From assembly GCA_019634635.1 (NCBI GenBank), contig JAHCBB010000001.1, positions 248,001 to 312,000 of the forward strand: a DNA stretch of 64,000 bases. The letters are read 5' to 3'. The stretch is from Verrucomicrobiia bacterium. GTDB lineage: Bacteria > Verrucomicrobiota > Verrucomicrobiia > Limisphaerales > UBA9464. The translations under genes and the position numbers were made by a program. Under the pieces are notes generated by a model. It did not search any database and was not told where the DNA came from. It saw only the letters and a program-made list of their open reading frames with translations. Shown in pieces: positions 30,098 through 39,692 of this stretch (the first letter of the stretch is position 1; each line of letters begins with the position of its first letter).

Positions 30098-30475
30098 CTC
30101 CTCGACGCCCGCTTCGGCGTGCTGCTCGACGGGCCGTCAGCGTTGCTGGAAGAAATCACCGCTGCCCTGCGGAACCCAAAATGGGGCGTCTGGCTCGGCC
30201 GCAAATGTTGCCTCGCCGCCGGTCCGCTGGTCGTCGCGCCGCCCGGCAACCGTGCCACCGTGTGGCGGGAGTTGCTTCGCCGCTCCGGCTTCTTCGGGGA
30301 CGAACCAGAGGAGCAGTCCGACCGCATCATCGAGGTCTCCGCCGACACCTCCGGAGCCGACATGATTGATGACAACCCCCTGGGGTTCGGCCGGCCGATC
30401 GGAGAACGCCATGCGCCGCGTTGGGTTCTTCGCGTGTCCGCGTCCAGGGTTGAAGCCGATTCAACTTCAACTTAA
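30098..30475 (+). pseudogene. cas5: Cas5 (CasD-like) C-terminal fragment
   Basis: The frame reads LLDARFGVLLDGPSALLEE, then NPKWGVWLGRKCC, and ends with DNPLGFGRPIGERHAPRW. The W-G-V-W-L-G-R-K-C-C stretch and the late D-P-X-X-F ... R pattern are those I know from Cas5 family proteins, which cap the crRNA 5' end in Cascade. About 125 residues remain of an expected 220 or more. The start is lost exactly at the C-run of the RAYT copy C end, so insertion probably cut the gene. A GTG at 30119 could start a short product. The type I-E-like array at 22.8 kb suggests subtype I-E, but the fragment alone does not prove the subtype. The stop is 10 bases before the antitoxin gene. Confidence 0.7.
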
Positions 30476-30485
30476 ACATCACTCC

Positions 30486-30734
30486 ATGAAGACCGTGACC
30501 ATGCTCGAATTCCGCCAGGACGCCGAGGGCGTGTTGCGCCGCCTCGCCAGAGGGGAGCGCTTCGTCCTCTCCCATCGCGGCAAACCGGCGGCGCGCCTGG
30601 AACCGCTGATCGCCGCCGCGGCGTCCGATCCGGCGGGTGACCCCTTCCTCGGGATCGCCCGCCGCGCGAAGCCCAGTCCCAAGGGCAAGACCCGGCACGC
30701 CGACATTGACCAGATCCTCTATGGCCGCCGCTGA
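30486..30734 (+). CDS. Antitoxin, Phd/YefM-like
   Basis: An 82-residue antitoxin. The N-terminal half (MKTVTMLEFRQDAEGVLRRLARGERFVLSHRGKPAARLEPL) is the DNA-binding Phd/YefM fold: a short strand, two helices, then the beta hairpin V-L-S-H-R-G-K-P-A-A-R-L. The C-terminal tail is basic and probably wraps the toxin. It overlaps the PIN toxin by 14 bases, the classic antitoxin-first order. It probably represses its own operon. ATG 30486 is chosen because it matches the family N-terminus; the frame is open upstream through the Cas5 fragment in another phase. Confidence 0.85.
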   Translation: MKTVTMLEFRQDAEGVLRRLARGERFVLSHRGKPAARLEPLIAAAASDPAGDPFLGIARRAKPSPKGKTRHADIDQILYGRR

Positions 30735-31140
30735 CGTCTTCATGGACAGCGCGGGATTCCTCGCCCTGTGGGACGCGGGTGACGAGCACCACGCGGCCGC
30801 CGTCCGGCTCCAGGACGATCTCGTTCGCAAACGCCGTCGATTTTTGACCTCGGAGTACGTCGTGGACGAGACCGTCACCCTGCTGCTCGTCCGCCACAGC
30901 CACGACGCGGCAGCGGACTTTCTCGACACCATCGAACGTAGCGAGGTGCTGCGGTTGGAGTGGATCGGACCCGAGCGGTTTCACACGGCGTCCGCCCTCT
31001 TTCGCAAACACGCGGACAAGGAATGGTCGTTCACCGATTGCGTCAGCTTCGCCGTCATGCACGAGCTGCGGGTCCGCGACGCCTTCACCACGGACCACCA
31101 CTTCAAACAGGCCGGATTTGTCCCGGTGCTGAAGACTTGA
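30721..31140 (+). CDS. vapC: VapC-like PIN-domain toxin
   Basis: A 139-residue PIN-domain ribonuclease toxin. The four acidic active-site residues are visible: D9 (FMDSAGF), E45 or E50 (SEYVVDET), D106 (SFTDCVSF) and D125 (FTTDHHF). They bind Mg and cleave RNA, often tRNA or rRNA. ATG 30721 lies inside the end of the antitoxin gene, giving coupling. All catalytic residues are intact, so the pair may be functional. It lies between a Cas5 fragment and what looks like a Cas1 start, the place normally held by cas6e. Confidence 0.9.
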   Translation: MAAADVFMDSAGFLALWDAGDEHHAAAVRLQDDLVRKRRRFLTSEYVVDETVTLLLVRHSHDAAADFLDTIERSEVLRLEWIGPERFHTASALFRKHADKEWSFTDCVSFAVMHELRVRDAFTTDHHFKQAGFVPVLKT

Positions 31141-31180
31141 TCGTTTCGGATTTCGGAATTCGACATTCGAAATTCATCTC

Positions 31181-31289
31181 ATGCCGCTCTTCGAACGCCC
31201 GCCCCTCGAAACCCTCGCCTCCGCCAAGGACCGCTGGACGCCGCTCTTCCTGGAGCGCGGCCGCCTGGAGGTGGATGATTCCAGTGTCA
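31181..31289 (+). pseudogene. cas1: Probable Cas1e N-terminal remnant
   Basis: About 36 codons reading MPLFERPPLETLASAKDRWT, then PLFLERGRLEVDDSSVK. The K-D-R ... L-F-L-E-X-G-R-L-E-V-D-D run matches the start of type I-E Cas1 (E. coli KDRVSMIFLQYGQIDV). The rest of the expected 300 or so residues is missing: the sequence jumps at about 31289 into a Cas2-like frame. The 40 bases before it (31141-31180) are an AT-rich TTCGGA/TTCGAA-type spacer. The assignment rests on a short stretch and on the neighbouring Cas5 and Cas2 remnants. Confidence 0.55.
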
Positions 31290-31468
31290 AACCCCAACGG
31301 CTTCGTCGGCACCGTCAACCGTCGGACCCGCGACAAGGTCTTGGACTACGTGAAGCGCAACGCTGAGGCATGAGCTTGCTGATCCTGACCTCGGAACCCA
31401 ACGGCCAGAGCTTCAGAATTGAACCTTGGGGCGAACCGGATCGCCGGGATGTGGAGACAGTGGCCTGA
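31287..31468 (+). pseudogene. cas2: Probable Cas2e remnant with a frame break
   Basis: Two overlapping frames read NGFVGTVNRRTRDKVLDYVK (stop at 31371-31373) and, one base back, MSLLILTSEPNGQSFRIEPW then GEPDRRDVE (31370-31468). Joined, they align well to residues about 29-80 of E. coli Cas2e (VYVGDVSAKIRE ... TETGFEFQTFGENRRTPVD). The two pieces would be rejoined by restoring one base near 31370. The first 25 or so residues of Cas2 and the end are absent. If this is right, the adaptation module is dead. The opposite-strand gene ends 23 bases further on. Confidence 0.55.
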
Positions 31469-31490
31469 GGCAGGGTCCACCCTGGCCCGT

Positions 31491-34400
31491 TCATTCGGCG
31501 AAGACGCGGTAGAATCGGGCGGTGGTTTCACCGGCACGGTCCACGATCAGCAGCGCCCGGCCGGAAGCATCCAGAACGATCGTCTGCAGGGTCACCCAGG
31601 GCCCCGGCAGTGCCGTCGCAGATTCCAGGAGGACGTTCTCGGCGGGGGCGCCCTGGATCAGGATCTGGAGGGTGACGCCGCCGGGTGGGAGGGCGGTGGT
31701 CATGGATGGCGGAACGCTGGCGGTGGCCAGTTCGCGCTCTTCACCCTGCAGTCCCACCTCCATCAGGCGATACCGGGCGCCGCCAACGGCACCGGGCGCG
31801 GTGTCGGTGAACTCATAGAACCGGGGCTCGTCGCCCGCACCCAGAGCCTCAATGTAGGCCATCGTGAGGCGATCCCAGCCACCCGACGGAATGGCCCGGT
31901 CCAGGTGGAATCCCAGCACGGCCGTCTCCTTCAGGGTTTCCCAGGTCAACCGGACCACGCCGGCCGCCCACGCCTCTGCGCTGAAGTCCGCCAACAGGGT
32001 TCCCGGTGGAGGCGGGGAGACGACCGTCAGCGTAACGTCGTTGCCGTCACCGCCGCTGTAGCTGATCCGGAGATGCCGGCTGCGAAAGGGGATCGTGGTC
32101 CCCTCGGGCAACCCGGCGAACGTCCCCAGGACGGGGTCGCCCTCATCGTTGTCCAGGATCAGAAAGGTGTCGCCGTCCTGGGATGGAGTGGGAGAGAGCG
32201 GCAGATCCTCCGGGAGATGGAGAGTGGCTCCCGCCAGTTTCACGGTACCGGCGACCCGAATCCCATCGGCCAACATCTCGCTCAACGAACGGCCGTAAAG
32301 CCACACGGACAACGTGGATCCGGCCTCAAATTCCACGTGGTTCAACACCAGGAACCCCGGATACCGAGGCCTCCTGCCGGGCGCCACCGTGGCTCCGGGC
32401 AAAACCCTGAGGTCGCCCCGCACCGTCCCCTCTCCTCGGAGCGTCTGTCCCGGGGACAGGTCGAACCGTCCGTCGGCAAGGCCGCTGACGTCCAGGATCG
32501 CCTCGCGCGTCAGCAGGTCCAGCAGGGGGGAACTCCTGAGGTTGTTATGGGACGCATGGACCAGCGCGAGGGTGCCGCCCTCCACCAGGGTCTCCCCCTG
32601 GTAGGTGTTTTCCTCGGAGAGCGTAAACGTCCGGCTTCCCACATAGTGCAGGGCTGCCGTGCCTGTGAGGGGCGCCGTCTGGACGACGGGTCCTGCCGCC
32701 CCGACCGAAAGCAGCGTGGAAACGGAACTGCCCTGGAGGGTCCACGTGCCGGCATTGTGGAGGTGCACCACGGATCCGGAGGCCACCGATACGACGTCGC
32801 TGCCACCGCCGCCGTCCAGGCGAAGTTTGGGGAGGGCGCCCGTGAAACGTCCGATGTCCACCGCATCGGGTCCGCTGCCGAGCCCGAGATGAATTGCCGT
32901 GATGCTCGCGAGCGGAAGGGGGCCGGAACTTCCCTCGCGATAAAAGGTGTCGAGACCCAGCTGGAACCGCCTTCCTGGTGCCGAGAATTCAATGAAGCCC
33001 GGTGCCGGTTCGGAAACGGTGAATGGCCCTCCGTTAGGCGTGACGTTGCCCCCAAGGATGTCCAGACTTGACTCACCCATGGCCACCCGGAAGTCGGCGC
33101 TGCCGCGAGGATGGACGCCCAGTTCTTCAAGGATGGACGAGGAGCTTGCGTCAGCGCTCGTGGAAATGATGCAGGCCCGGGCTCGAATCCAGAAGGACTG
33201 GGGCAGGCTCAGGCCACCCAGCTCCCAGCCGCCCCTGATTCGAGTTCCCGCACCCAGCCGGGTCCATGTCTGCCGCTGGTCGGTGGACATTTCGAATCCG
33301 ACATAGGCCACCTCGGGCAGGCTGCCGTCACGCATCCAGACCAATCGCGTCGAATCGGCGGCCTCAAGACGACGGGTCCCCGGGCGGTTCAAGAGCTCAA
33401 CAATTCCAGCCCGGGGGGCTCCGTTGAACTCGGTGAAATTGCCGGTGATGAGCAGGTTGCCGTGCGGCTGTGGCACCACGCTCCACACCGCGCCCACACT
33501 GGAGGCCGGGGTGAAGTCCGGATCCCGCGTGCCATCGGCGAGAAGCCGGAATACGGCATCCGGGTGGGCGCCCGTGATGGGGGGGGCCGGAGTCGTGGTG
33601 ACGACCACCCGACCGTCGGCTTGCACAACCAGACCGCTCGTCCTGGCCTGGCGGCTCATCCAGGGGAGGAACCCGGTGTCGAGCGAGCCATCCGGCAGAA
33701 AGCGGACGATCCGGTAGTCGCTCGCCGTAGGATCCAGGGCGCCGCGGGAGGCTCCGGCCGCCAGCACGTTCCCATCAGCCTGCAAGGCCACGGCGCTCAC
33801 TTCCAGATCCAGCGCGTCTGCGGGCATAAACCCGGCGTCCAGGGAGCCGTCCGGATGGAGTCGTGCCATGCGGTTGCGGGAGACCCCGTTGAAGGAGTCG
33901 AAAATTCCCCCGATGACGATCCGCCCGTCGTCCTGAAGGGTCATGCAAAGCACGCTCCCATTCGCACCGGCGCCCGGCGCAAAGCTGCCGTCCAGGGAAC
34001 CATCGGGATGCAATCGCGCGATCCCGGCAGTTGCCCCCACCGCGGTGGCGACCGGGCTTCCGGCAATCAGGATGCGGCCGTCCGGCTGAAGGACGAGGCT
34101 GGAAATGGATCCGACGCCATGGATGTCAGGGGCGGTGCGAAATTGGGGATCGAATGATCCGTCGGGGCCGATCCGCGCGAGGCCCGACGCCGTGTGCGGT
34201 TGTCCGTCCACTTCAAATTGGTATTCCCCTGCCGAGATCAGGATCCGGCCATCGGGTTGCACCGCGGTGACCCGTCCCCCGAAATCCCGGTAACCCGGCA
34301 CGAGCGGGCCGGTGGCAAATGCCGGATCCCGACGTCCACCCAGTCCGCTTGGGGAAAGGCGTGCGATCCGATGAGGATCCTCCTCGCCGGTGGGCGCAAT

Positions 34401-37400
34401 GCCGCCGAGTACAATTGCGTGGTTGGCCTGGACCGCCGCGCTTTGGACGGTTTCGAACTCCTGCACGTCCGAATGAAAGTCCGTGTTCAACTCACCGTCC
34501 GACGTTTTCAGGGTGAGCGTGACGTCATTGCCGTCGCCTCCGTGGTAACTCAGCGTCCAGGGTGTTTGGTTGACGCCGCGGAGGTAAATTCTTGAGCCTT
34601 CAGGCAGGTCACGAAAGGTGCCTTCGACCGGGTGGCTGCCCCGATTGTCCAGGAGAACCACGGGGGCATCCTTCTGGTCCACATCCCACGAAGCGGCGAG
34701 ATCCAGGATGGCGTTTTCGAGGCGGATCCGGCCGGCAACACGAACCTGGTGGTACTGGGTTCCGGCCTGAAACCCCTCGATGTTTACCGTCAGGGTCGCG
34801 CCGCCCTGGAGCAGCAAATTCTCGACGTCCAGGATCCCGGGGACGGATCCCGGTGCCAGGCTTCCTCCGTCCTGAATTTCCAGGGTGCCAAGGACCGTGC
34901 CGTACCCCCGGAATATCGCAGGCCGGCCCAGTTGAAGACCGCCATCCGCCAATCCGCGTGCATCAAGCGTGGCCCCGTTTTGAAGGCTGAATACCGGCGA
35001 GTCCCGGAACGTGGTGCGCAAGGAAGGATTGACCAAGGCAAGTGTTCCAGATTCGACGCGCGTTTCACCGGTGTAGCGATTGTCGTGCGACAGGATCAGA
35101 GTTCCCCCACCCAGTTTATGAAGGGCCCCACTCCCGGAAATCAGGGCCGCCTGAGTCACCGGGCCATCCGAGTTGATGACCAGCAGGGAGGAAACCGAAC
35201 TGCCGTTGAGAATGAAGCCGTCGGGATCCTGAAGAGTGACTTTGGAACCCCCGAGCAGGGCGATGGTGTCCGCCCCGCCGCCACTTTGAAGGATCACTTC
35301 CGGAAAGTCGGTGGCAGTGGACTCAATTCGGATATCGTCGCTTTTGTCGCCGAATCGGGTCGTGATGAGAACCACCCCGGACAGGGAGAGATCCCCCGAA
35401 CCGGAGGGGCGCACGGGCCCTCCACTAATTCGGAACGTCCGCCCGGGTGCACTGAACCGAAGGCGACCCGGAAGGGACTGCGACAGGGTGAACTCACCCC
35501 CGATGCCGGTGTTGTCCGTGACAAGAATCGTGCCGTCGGTGATGCGGACGTCAAAGTCCGGTGCAGCACCTGGCAGGGAGTAGTCCACCGTTTGCTCCAG
35601 CACGCTTGATGTCCGCCCCTGGGGATCTGCGATGATCGCCCGGGATCGAAGTTTTCCGGTCTGAGGAAGCTTCAATCCGTCCAGCGCCCACCCACCAGGG
35701 ACGCGGGATCCCGCACCCAGTGAGGTCCAGGTGATTGCCTCGTCGGTGGACAGTTCAAACCAGACCCGGGACGTCTCCGGTGTGGTCCCGCCCCGGAGCC
35801 AGTCCACCCGGGTGGGATTGGGGACGCTCAGATTCAGCGCCGCCGGTCCATTCAGCAGCCGGGCAATCCCGCCCGTGGGCGGCGGCGAGGTGGCCGTGAA
35901 CGGTTTGCCGGCGAAGGCCGTGGCAAGGATTTTCCCGTCGGCCTGCATCGTGGCTCGGAAGGTGAAGTCGGGATCGAAGGCTGAGACAAACCCTGGGTCG
36001 CGGCTGCCATCGGGATGGATGCGATAGGTCACCCCGCCGCCCTGGGGCGGATCTCCATCCTTGAAGGTCGCTGCTCCCAGCAGGATCCGACCATCCGCCT
36101 GAATTCCCAGGAGGGCGATCTCGTCGGCGGGGTCCAAATCCGGCGGCGACGCGGGCGCAAACCCGGCGTCCGGCGCGCCGTCTGGAAGCAGGCGCACCAG
36201 CTTGTTGTGGATCCCGCTGGATGGGTCCTGACGGGCCGGGTGGTCCCAGAACGATCCAACGACGAGCATTCTGCCGTCGGCCTGGATGGCGATGGAGTGG
36301 ACGTCGTTGGCGAACAGGGTGCCCTTCGCATCAAAGGCTGGATCCAACGTTCCGTCCGGGTTCAGTCGGGCAATGCCGATGCGCGGACTTCCAGCGAACT
36401 GGTTGAAATATCCCCCGACCAGAATTCTGCCGTCGTCCTGCACGGACAGGCACTTGATTGCCGCGATTTCGTCGCCCGACACCGAGGACGGCCCAGAAAA
36501 GCCAGGGCCGGCTCCCGGGCTGAAGTCTGTGTCGGTGGATCCGTCGGGATTGAGGCGTGCAATCCCGTTGCGCGCCACGCCGTCCACGGTGTGGAAACAG
36601 CCCCCAATCAACAATTTTCCGCCGGGCAGAACGACGACGGCGTCAACGGAAGCGTCGGATGCCCAAGCGACGTCTGGCGTCCCGAGGCGCAGGCGGAACG
36701 TCGGGTCCGGCGTCCCGTCGGGACGGAGCCGCGCCAGGCCGTGGACGGCGCGACCGGATTGGAGGCTGGTGGCGGAGACGATGATCCGTCCGTCTGGAAG
36801 CACGGCAGTGATCTTCCCGCCCAGCGTCCGGTATTCGGGGACGATGGCCCCAAGGGTGAATCCGTCGTCGAGGGATCCGTCGGAATCCAGCCGCGCGACG
36901 CGGTACTGCATGGTGTCGCTGGTCCCGGCGGCGTGGGTCACCACGATCCGGCCGTCGGGTTGCAACGCCGCGCTCGAAATAGCCGGGAAGCCGTGGTCGC
37001 CCGGGGTGAACGAAGGATCCAGCGCGCCCCCGGTGACAAGCGGGAGCGGTGGGGCCTGCCGGAAGGTGACCGTGACATCGTTCCCATCGCCGCCTCGATA
37101 GCTCACGATGGCCTCCAGCGGAATCCACGTGGGGAAGGCGTCTGCGGTGGGCACCACGGCCCCTTCGGGCAGGCCCGCGAACGTGCCGCTGACAGGGTCG
37201 TGGCCATCGTTCCGGACGATTGTAAATTCGTAGGGAGGTGATTGGAGGTACACCGAACTGAAGAAATCCCAATCGGTGGAAATTTTGAGCATGGCCTCGC
37301 CCAGGATGACGGTGCCGCGCACATCGAGTCCGACGCTTTGCCGGCCGTGGGCCAGGCTGACGAAATTGATGGAAAACGTGGAACCGGGGTGGATCGAGAC

Positions 37401-39692
37401 CGCGCCGGTCTGCAGGACCTGGGAAACACCGGAGCTTCCTTCCACCGGTGTCCCCGGGTTTCCTCCAACGGCCAGGGTGGTGTCGGACCGGATCTCCAGC
37501 CTTCCAAGAAGGGCACCATTCCCGGTCAGCGTCTGCCCAGGTGCCAGTTCAAGTCGCCCGTTCGCAAGCCCCCTGACGTTCAACGTGGCCACCGTTTCGA
37601 CTTCGATTGTCCCGGAGACCGCCAGATTATTGGGAGATGCGTGGACCAGGGCCAACGTTCCGTCCGAGACGGTGGTGGTGCCAAGGTAGCTGTTCGGCAG
37701 CGACAGCGTGAGGGTTCCCCGGCCGAGCTTTCGCAATCCGCCCAGGCCGTCCAACGGTGCCGTCTGGATCACCGGGCCGTCCGAGTTGACCGTCAGCAGC
37801 TTCGAGACGGAGCTGCCATTGAGGGTGAAGCCGTCGGCATCCTCGATGGTGACGAACCCTCCAGACCGCAGGGTTGCGGCGTCGGAACCGCCACCGCCTT
37901 GCAGGAGCAAATCGGGAAGCGGATGGGTGAACTCCCCGACCTCGATGACGTCATCGCCGTCGCCCGCACGGACGAGGATCCGGGTCACCGTCCCGAGGGG
38001 CAACGACCCGGAGTCCGCACTCAGGAGGGGGCCACCATTGACCCGGAAGGTGCGTGGCCCGGCATGGAATTGGATGTGACCGGGCGTGGGTTCTGACAGC
38101 AAGAGGGCGCCCCCGCCCCCCGTGTTGTCCGTGACGAGCATCAGACCATCCCTCACTTCGACGCTGAAATCCGGCGTCGAATCGGGCAGGGAGAACGAGA
38201 CCGTCTGCTCCAGCAGGGAGGAGACTCTGGAGAGGCTTCTTGCGAAGGTTCGGGCCCGAAGCAGGCCGGCCGCCGGGAGGTTCAATCCGGAAAGCTCCCA
38301 CGCGCCCTGGTTCCAGCTGCCAATCCCCAGGTGCGTCCATGTGGCACCGGCATCGGTGGACATTTCAAACCAGACTTGAGCGCTCTCCGGGATGGTGCCC
38401 CGGCGGAACCAGGCAACGCGCGTTGAACTTGGGACGGAGAGGTGTTGCGAGGCCTCGCCGTTCAGCAGCTTTGCGATCCCCGGGCGGGGCGTACCGTTGA
38501 TTCTTGTGAATCCGGAGCCGCCCGAAATGAGGAGCCGGCCATCCGCGTCCAGCACGGCGTCAATCCCAAGGCCGTCACCCAGTGGGTTCGATACGGTGGG
38601 GCTGTTGAACGAGGGATCCGGGGTGCCATCCGGTGCGATCCGGAATAACCGCTGTCCCCGGCCTCCGTCGTCAATTCCCAAGGGGTACCACTCCACCGCG
38701 TTCAGAATCCTTCCGTCCGCCTGCACCAGAAAGCTCCCTGCAACCGACTCGTAGTTTGGCAGGCCCGCGAATGATTCATCGCGGGATCCGTCCGGATGGA
38801 TGCGAACGAGCATCTGGCCCTCTTCGGCCAGCCAAACCACGGCAAGGATTCTTCCGTCCGCCTGAACGGCAACATCGTCGGCGCCCCAGATCCGGTCCTG
38901 GGTGTTCCCCCCAAGAGCTCCCGGGACAAAGGTGGCGTCCACACCGCCGTCGGGATGAAGGCGGGTCAGCCCGGTGCGGGGCACGCCGTTGAATTCGGAA
39001 AAATAGCCGGCGACGAGAATCCTTCCGTCGGCCTGCACCGCCAGATCGTTGACCACGCCCACCCCCTCGGACGTTTGCGGACCGGATCCCGGGTCAAAAT
39101 CGAAATCCACGGCGCCATCGGCATGGAACCGTGCAATGCCGTTGCGCGGGACCGGCGGTCCGGACGCACTGCCGGTCACGGACAGGAAAATGCCGCCAAT
39201 GAGGATCTTCCCGTCCGGTTGGGGAAGGACGACGTCCAGCGGACCCGAGAGCTCGATCTTGAACGCTGGATCGAACGTGCCTTCGGGCAGCAGCCGGTGA
39301 ATCCGGTTGGCACGGTCCTCGGCAATCAGAATTTTGCCATCCGCCTGCATTGCGACGACGGAGAAGCTCGAGGTGGGCAGGCAATCCGCCGGGCCGAATC
39401 CGGGATCGCGCGATCCATCGGGATGGATCCTGATGGCGCAGACGTCCGGTCGGGGCGCACCCTCCGGTCCGTGGGCCGCAACCACGATCCTTCCATCCGG
39501 CTGAATCACCGCGCTCCTGGGATGGGACTCGGGGAGATCGTCCAGGGCCGGGCGGAACGAAAAATCCAGGTCACCGTCCGCGGCGCGGGCGCCGAGGAGG
39601 AGGAGGAGGGGCACCGCGGCAAGGCAGCGGTTCAGCCACGCGGGTGGGCACCGGAGCCGGGTGAGGGGAGGCGAAGGGAACTCGGGGATCAT
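31491..39692 (-). CDS. Giant secreted delta-60/autotransporter-strand repeat protein
   Basis: A 2733-residue exported protein. ATG 39692 is chosen because a signal peptide follows (LNRCLAAVPLLLLLGARA). The body consists of three tandem modules of about 2.5 kb (roughly 39.6-37.05, 37.05-34.5 and 34.5-32.0 kb). Each has 8-14 delta-60 repeats (VQADGRILVAGYF type). Then come an Ig-like piece, a beta-helix region with autotransporter-associated strand repeats (LRKLGRGTLTLSLPNSYLG, DGTLALVHAS), and a closing GGDGNDVTLT motif. The C-terminal 150 residues hold a VRLTWET-type FN3-like domain. No autotransporter barrel is visible, so secretion is by another route. It is probably an adhesin or surface layer component; no ligand can be named. 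Confidence 0.88.
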   Translation of the reverse strand: MIPEFPSPPLTRLRCPPAWLNRCLAAVPLLLLLGARAADGDLDFSFRPALDDLPESHPRSAVIQPDGRIVVAAHGPEGAPRPDVCAIRIHPDGSRDPGFGPADCLPTSSFSVVAMQADGKILIAEDRANRIHRLLPEGTFDPAFKIELSGPLDVVLPQPDGKILIGGIFLSVTGSASGPPVPRNGIARFHADGAVDFDFDPGSGPQTSEGVGVVNDLAVQADGRILVAGYFSEFNGVPRTGLTRLHPDGGVDATFVPGALGGNTQDRIWGADDVAVQADGRILAVVWLAEEGQMLVRIHPDGSRDESFAGLPNYESVAGSFLVQADGRILNAVEWYPLGIDDGGRGQRLFRIAPDGTPDPSFNSPTVSNPLGDGLGIDAVLDADGRLLISGGSGFTRINGTPRPGIAKLLNGEASQHLSVPSSTRVAWFRRGTIPESAQVWFEMSTDAGATWTHLGIGSWNQGAWELSGLNLPAAGLLRARTFARSLSRVSSLLEQTVSFSLPDSTPDFSVEVRDGLMLVTDNTGGGGALLLSEPTPGHIQFHAGPRTFRVNGGPLLSADSGSLPLGTVTRILVRAGDGDDVIEVGEFTHPLPDLLLQGGGGSDAATLRSGGFVTIEDADGFTLNGSSVSKLLTVNSDGPVIQTAPLDGLGGLRKLGRGTLTLSLPNSYLGTTTVSDGTLALVHASPNNLAVSGTIEVETVATLNVRGLANGRLELAPGQTLTGNGALLGRLEIRSDTTLAVGGNPGTPVEGSSGVSQVLQTGAVSIHPGSTFSINFVSLAHGRQSVGLDVRGTVILGEAMLKISTDWDFFSSVYLQSPPYEFTIVRNDGHDPVSGTFAGLPEGAVVPTADAFPTWIPLEAIVSYRGGDGNDVTVTFRQAPPLPLVTGGALDPSFTPGDHGFPAISSAALQPDGRIVVTHAAGTSDTMQYRVARLDSDGSLDDGFTLGAIVPEYRTLGGKITAVLPDGRIIVSATSLQSGRAVHGLARLRPDGTPDPTFRLRLGTPDVAWASDASVDAVVVLPGGKLLIGGCFHTVDGVARNGIARLNPDGSTDTDFSPGAGPGFSGPSSVSGDEIAAIKCLSVQDDGRILVGGYFNQFAGSPRIGIARLNPDGTLDPAFDAKGTLFANDVHSIAIQADGRMLVVGSFWDHPARQDPSSGIHNKLVRLLPDGAPDAGFAPASPPDLDPADEIALLGIQADGRILLGAATFKDGDPPQGGGVTYRIHPDGSRDPGFVSAFDPDFTFRATMQADGKILATAFAGKPFTATSPPPTGGIARLLNGPAALNLSVPNPTRVDWLRGGTTPETSRVWFELSTDEAITWTSLGAGSRVPGGWALDGLKLPQTGKLRSRAIIADPQGRTSSVLEQTVDYSLPGAAPDFDVRITDGTILVTDNTGIGGEFTLSQSLPGRLRFSAPGRTFRISGGPVRPSGSGDLSLSGVVLITTRFGDKSDDIRIESTATDFPEVILQSGGGADTIALLGGSKVTLQDPDGFILNGSSVSSLLVINSDGPVTQAALISGSGALHKLGGGTLILSHDNRYTGETRVESGTLALVNPSLRTTFRDSPVFSLQNGATLDARGLADGGLQLGRPAIFRGYGTVLGTLEIQDGGSLAPGSVPGILDVENLLLQGGATLTVNIEGFQAGTQYHQVRVAGRIRLENAILDLAASWDVDQKDAPVVLLDNRGSHPVEGTFRDLPEGSRIYLRGVNQTPWTLSYHGGDGNDVTLTLKTSDGELNTDFHSDVQEFETVQSAAVQANHAIVLGGIAPTGEEDPHRIARLSPSGLGGRRDPAFATGPLVPGYRDFGGRVTAVQPDGRILISAGEYQFEVDGQPHTASGLARIGPDGSFDPQFRTAPDIHGVGSISSLVLQPDGRILIAGSPVATAVGATAGIARLHPDGSLDGSFAPGAGANGSVLCMTLQDDGRIVIGGIFDSFNGVSRNRMARLHPDGSLDAGFMPADALDLEVSAVALQADGNVLAAGASRGALDPTASDYRIVRFLPDGSLDTGFLPWMSRQARTSGLVVQADGRVVVTTTPAPPITGAHPDAVFRLLADGTRDPDFTPASSVGAVWSVVPQPHGNLLITGNFTEFNGAPRAGIVELLNRPGTRRLEAADSTRLVWMRDGSLPEVAYVGFEMSTDQRQTWTRLGAGTRIRGGWELGGLSLPQSFWIRARACIISTSADASSSSILEELGVHPRGSADFRVAMGESSLDILGGNVTPNGGPFTVSEPAPGFIEFSAPGRRFQLGLDTFYREGSSGPLPLASITAIHLGLGSGPDAVDIGRFTGALPKLRLDGGGGSDVVSVASGSVVHLHNAGTWTLQGSSVSTLLSVGAAGPVVQTAPLTGTAALHYVGSRTFTLSEENTYQGETLVEGGTLALVHASHNNLRSSPLLDLLTREAILDVSGLADGRFDLSPGQTLRGEGTVRGDLRVLPGATVAPGRRPRYPGFLVLNHVEFEAGSTLSVWLYGRSLSEMLADGIRVAGTVKLAGATLHLPEDLPLSPTPSQDGDTFLILDNDEGDPVLGTFAGLPEGTTIPFRSRHLRISYSGGDGNDVTLTVVSPPPPGTLLADFSAEAWAAGVVRLTWETLKETAVLGFHLDRAIPSGGWDRLTMAYIEALGAGDEPRFYEFTDTAPGAVGGARYRLMEVGLQGEERELATASVPPSMTTALPPGGVTLQILIQGAPAENVLLESATALPGPWVTLQTIVLDASGRALLIVDRAGETTARFYRVFAE

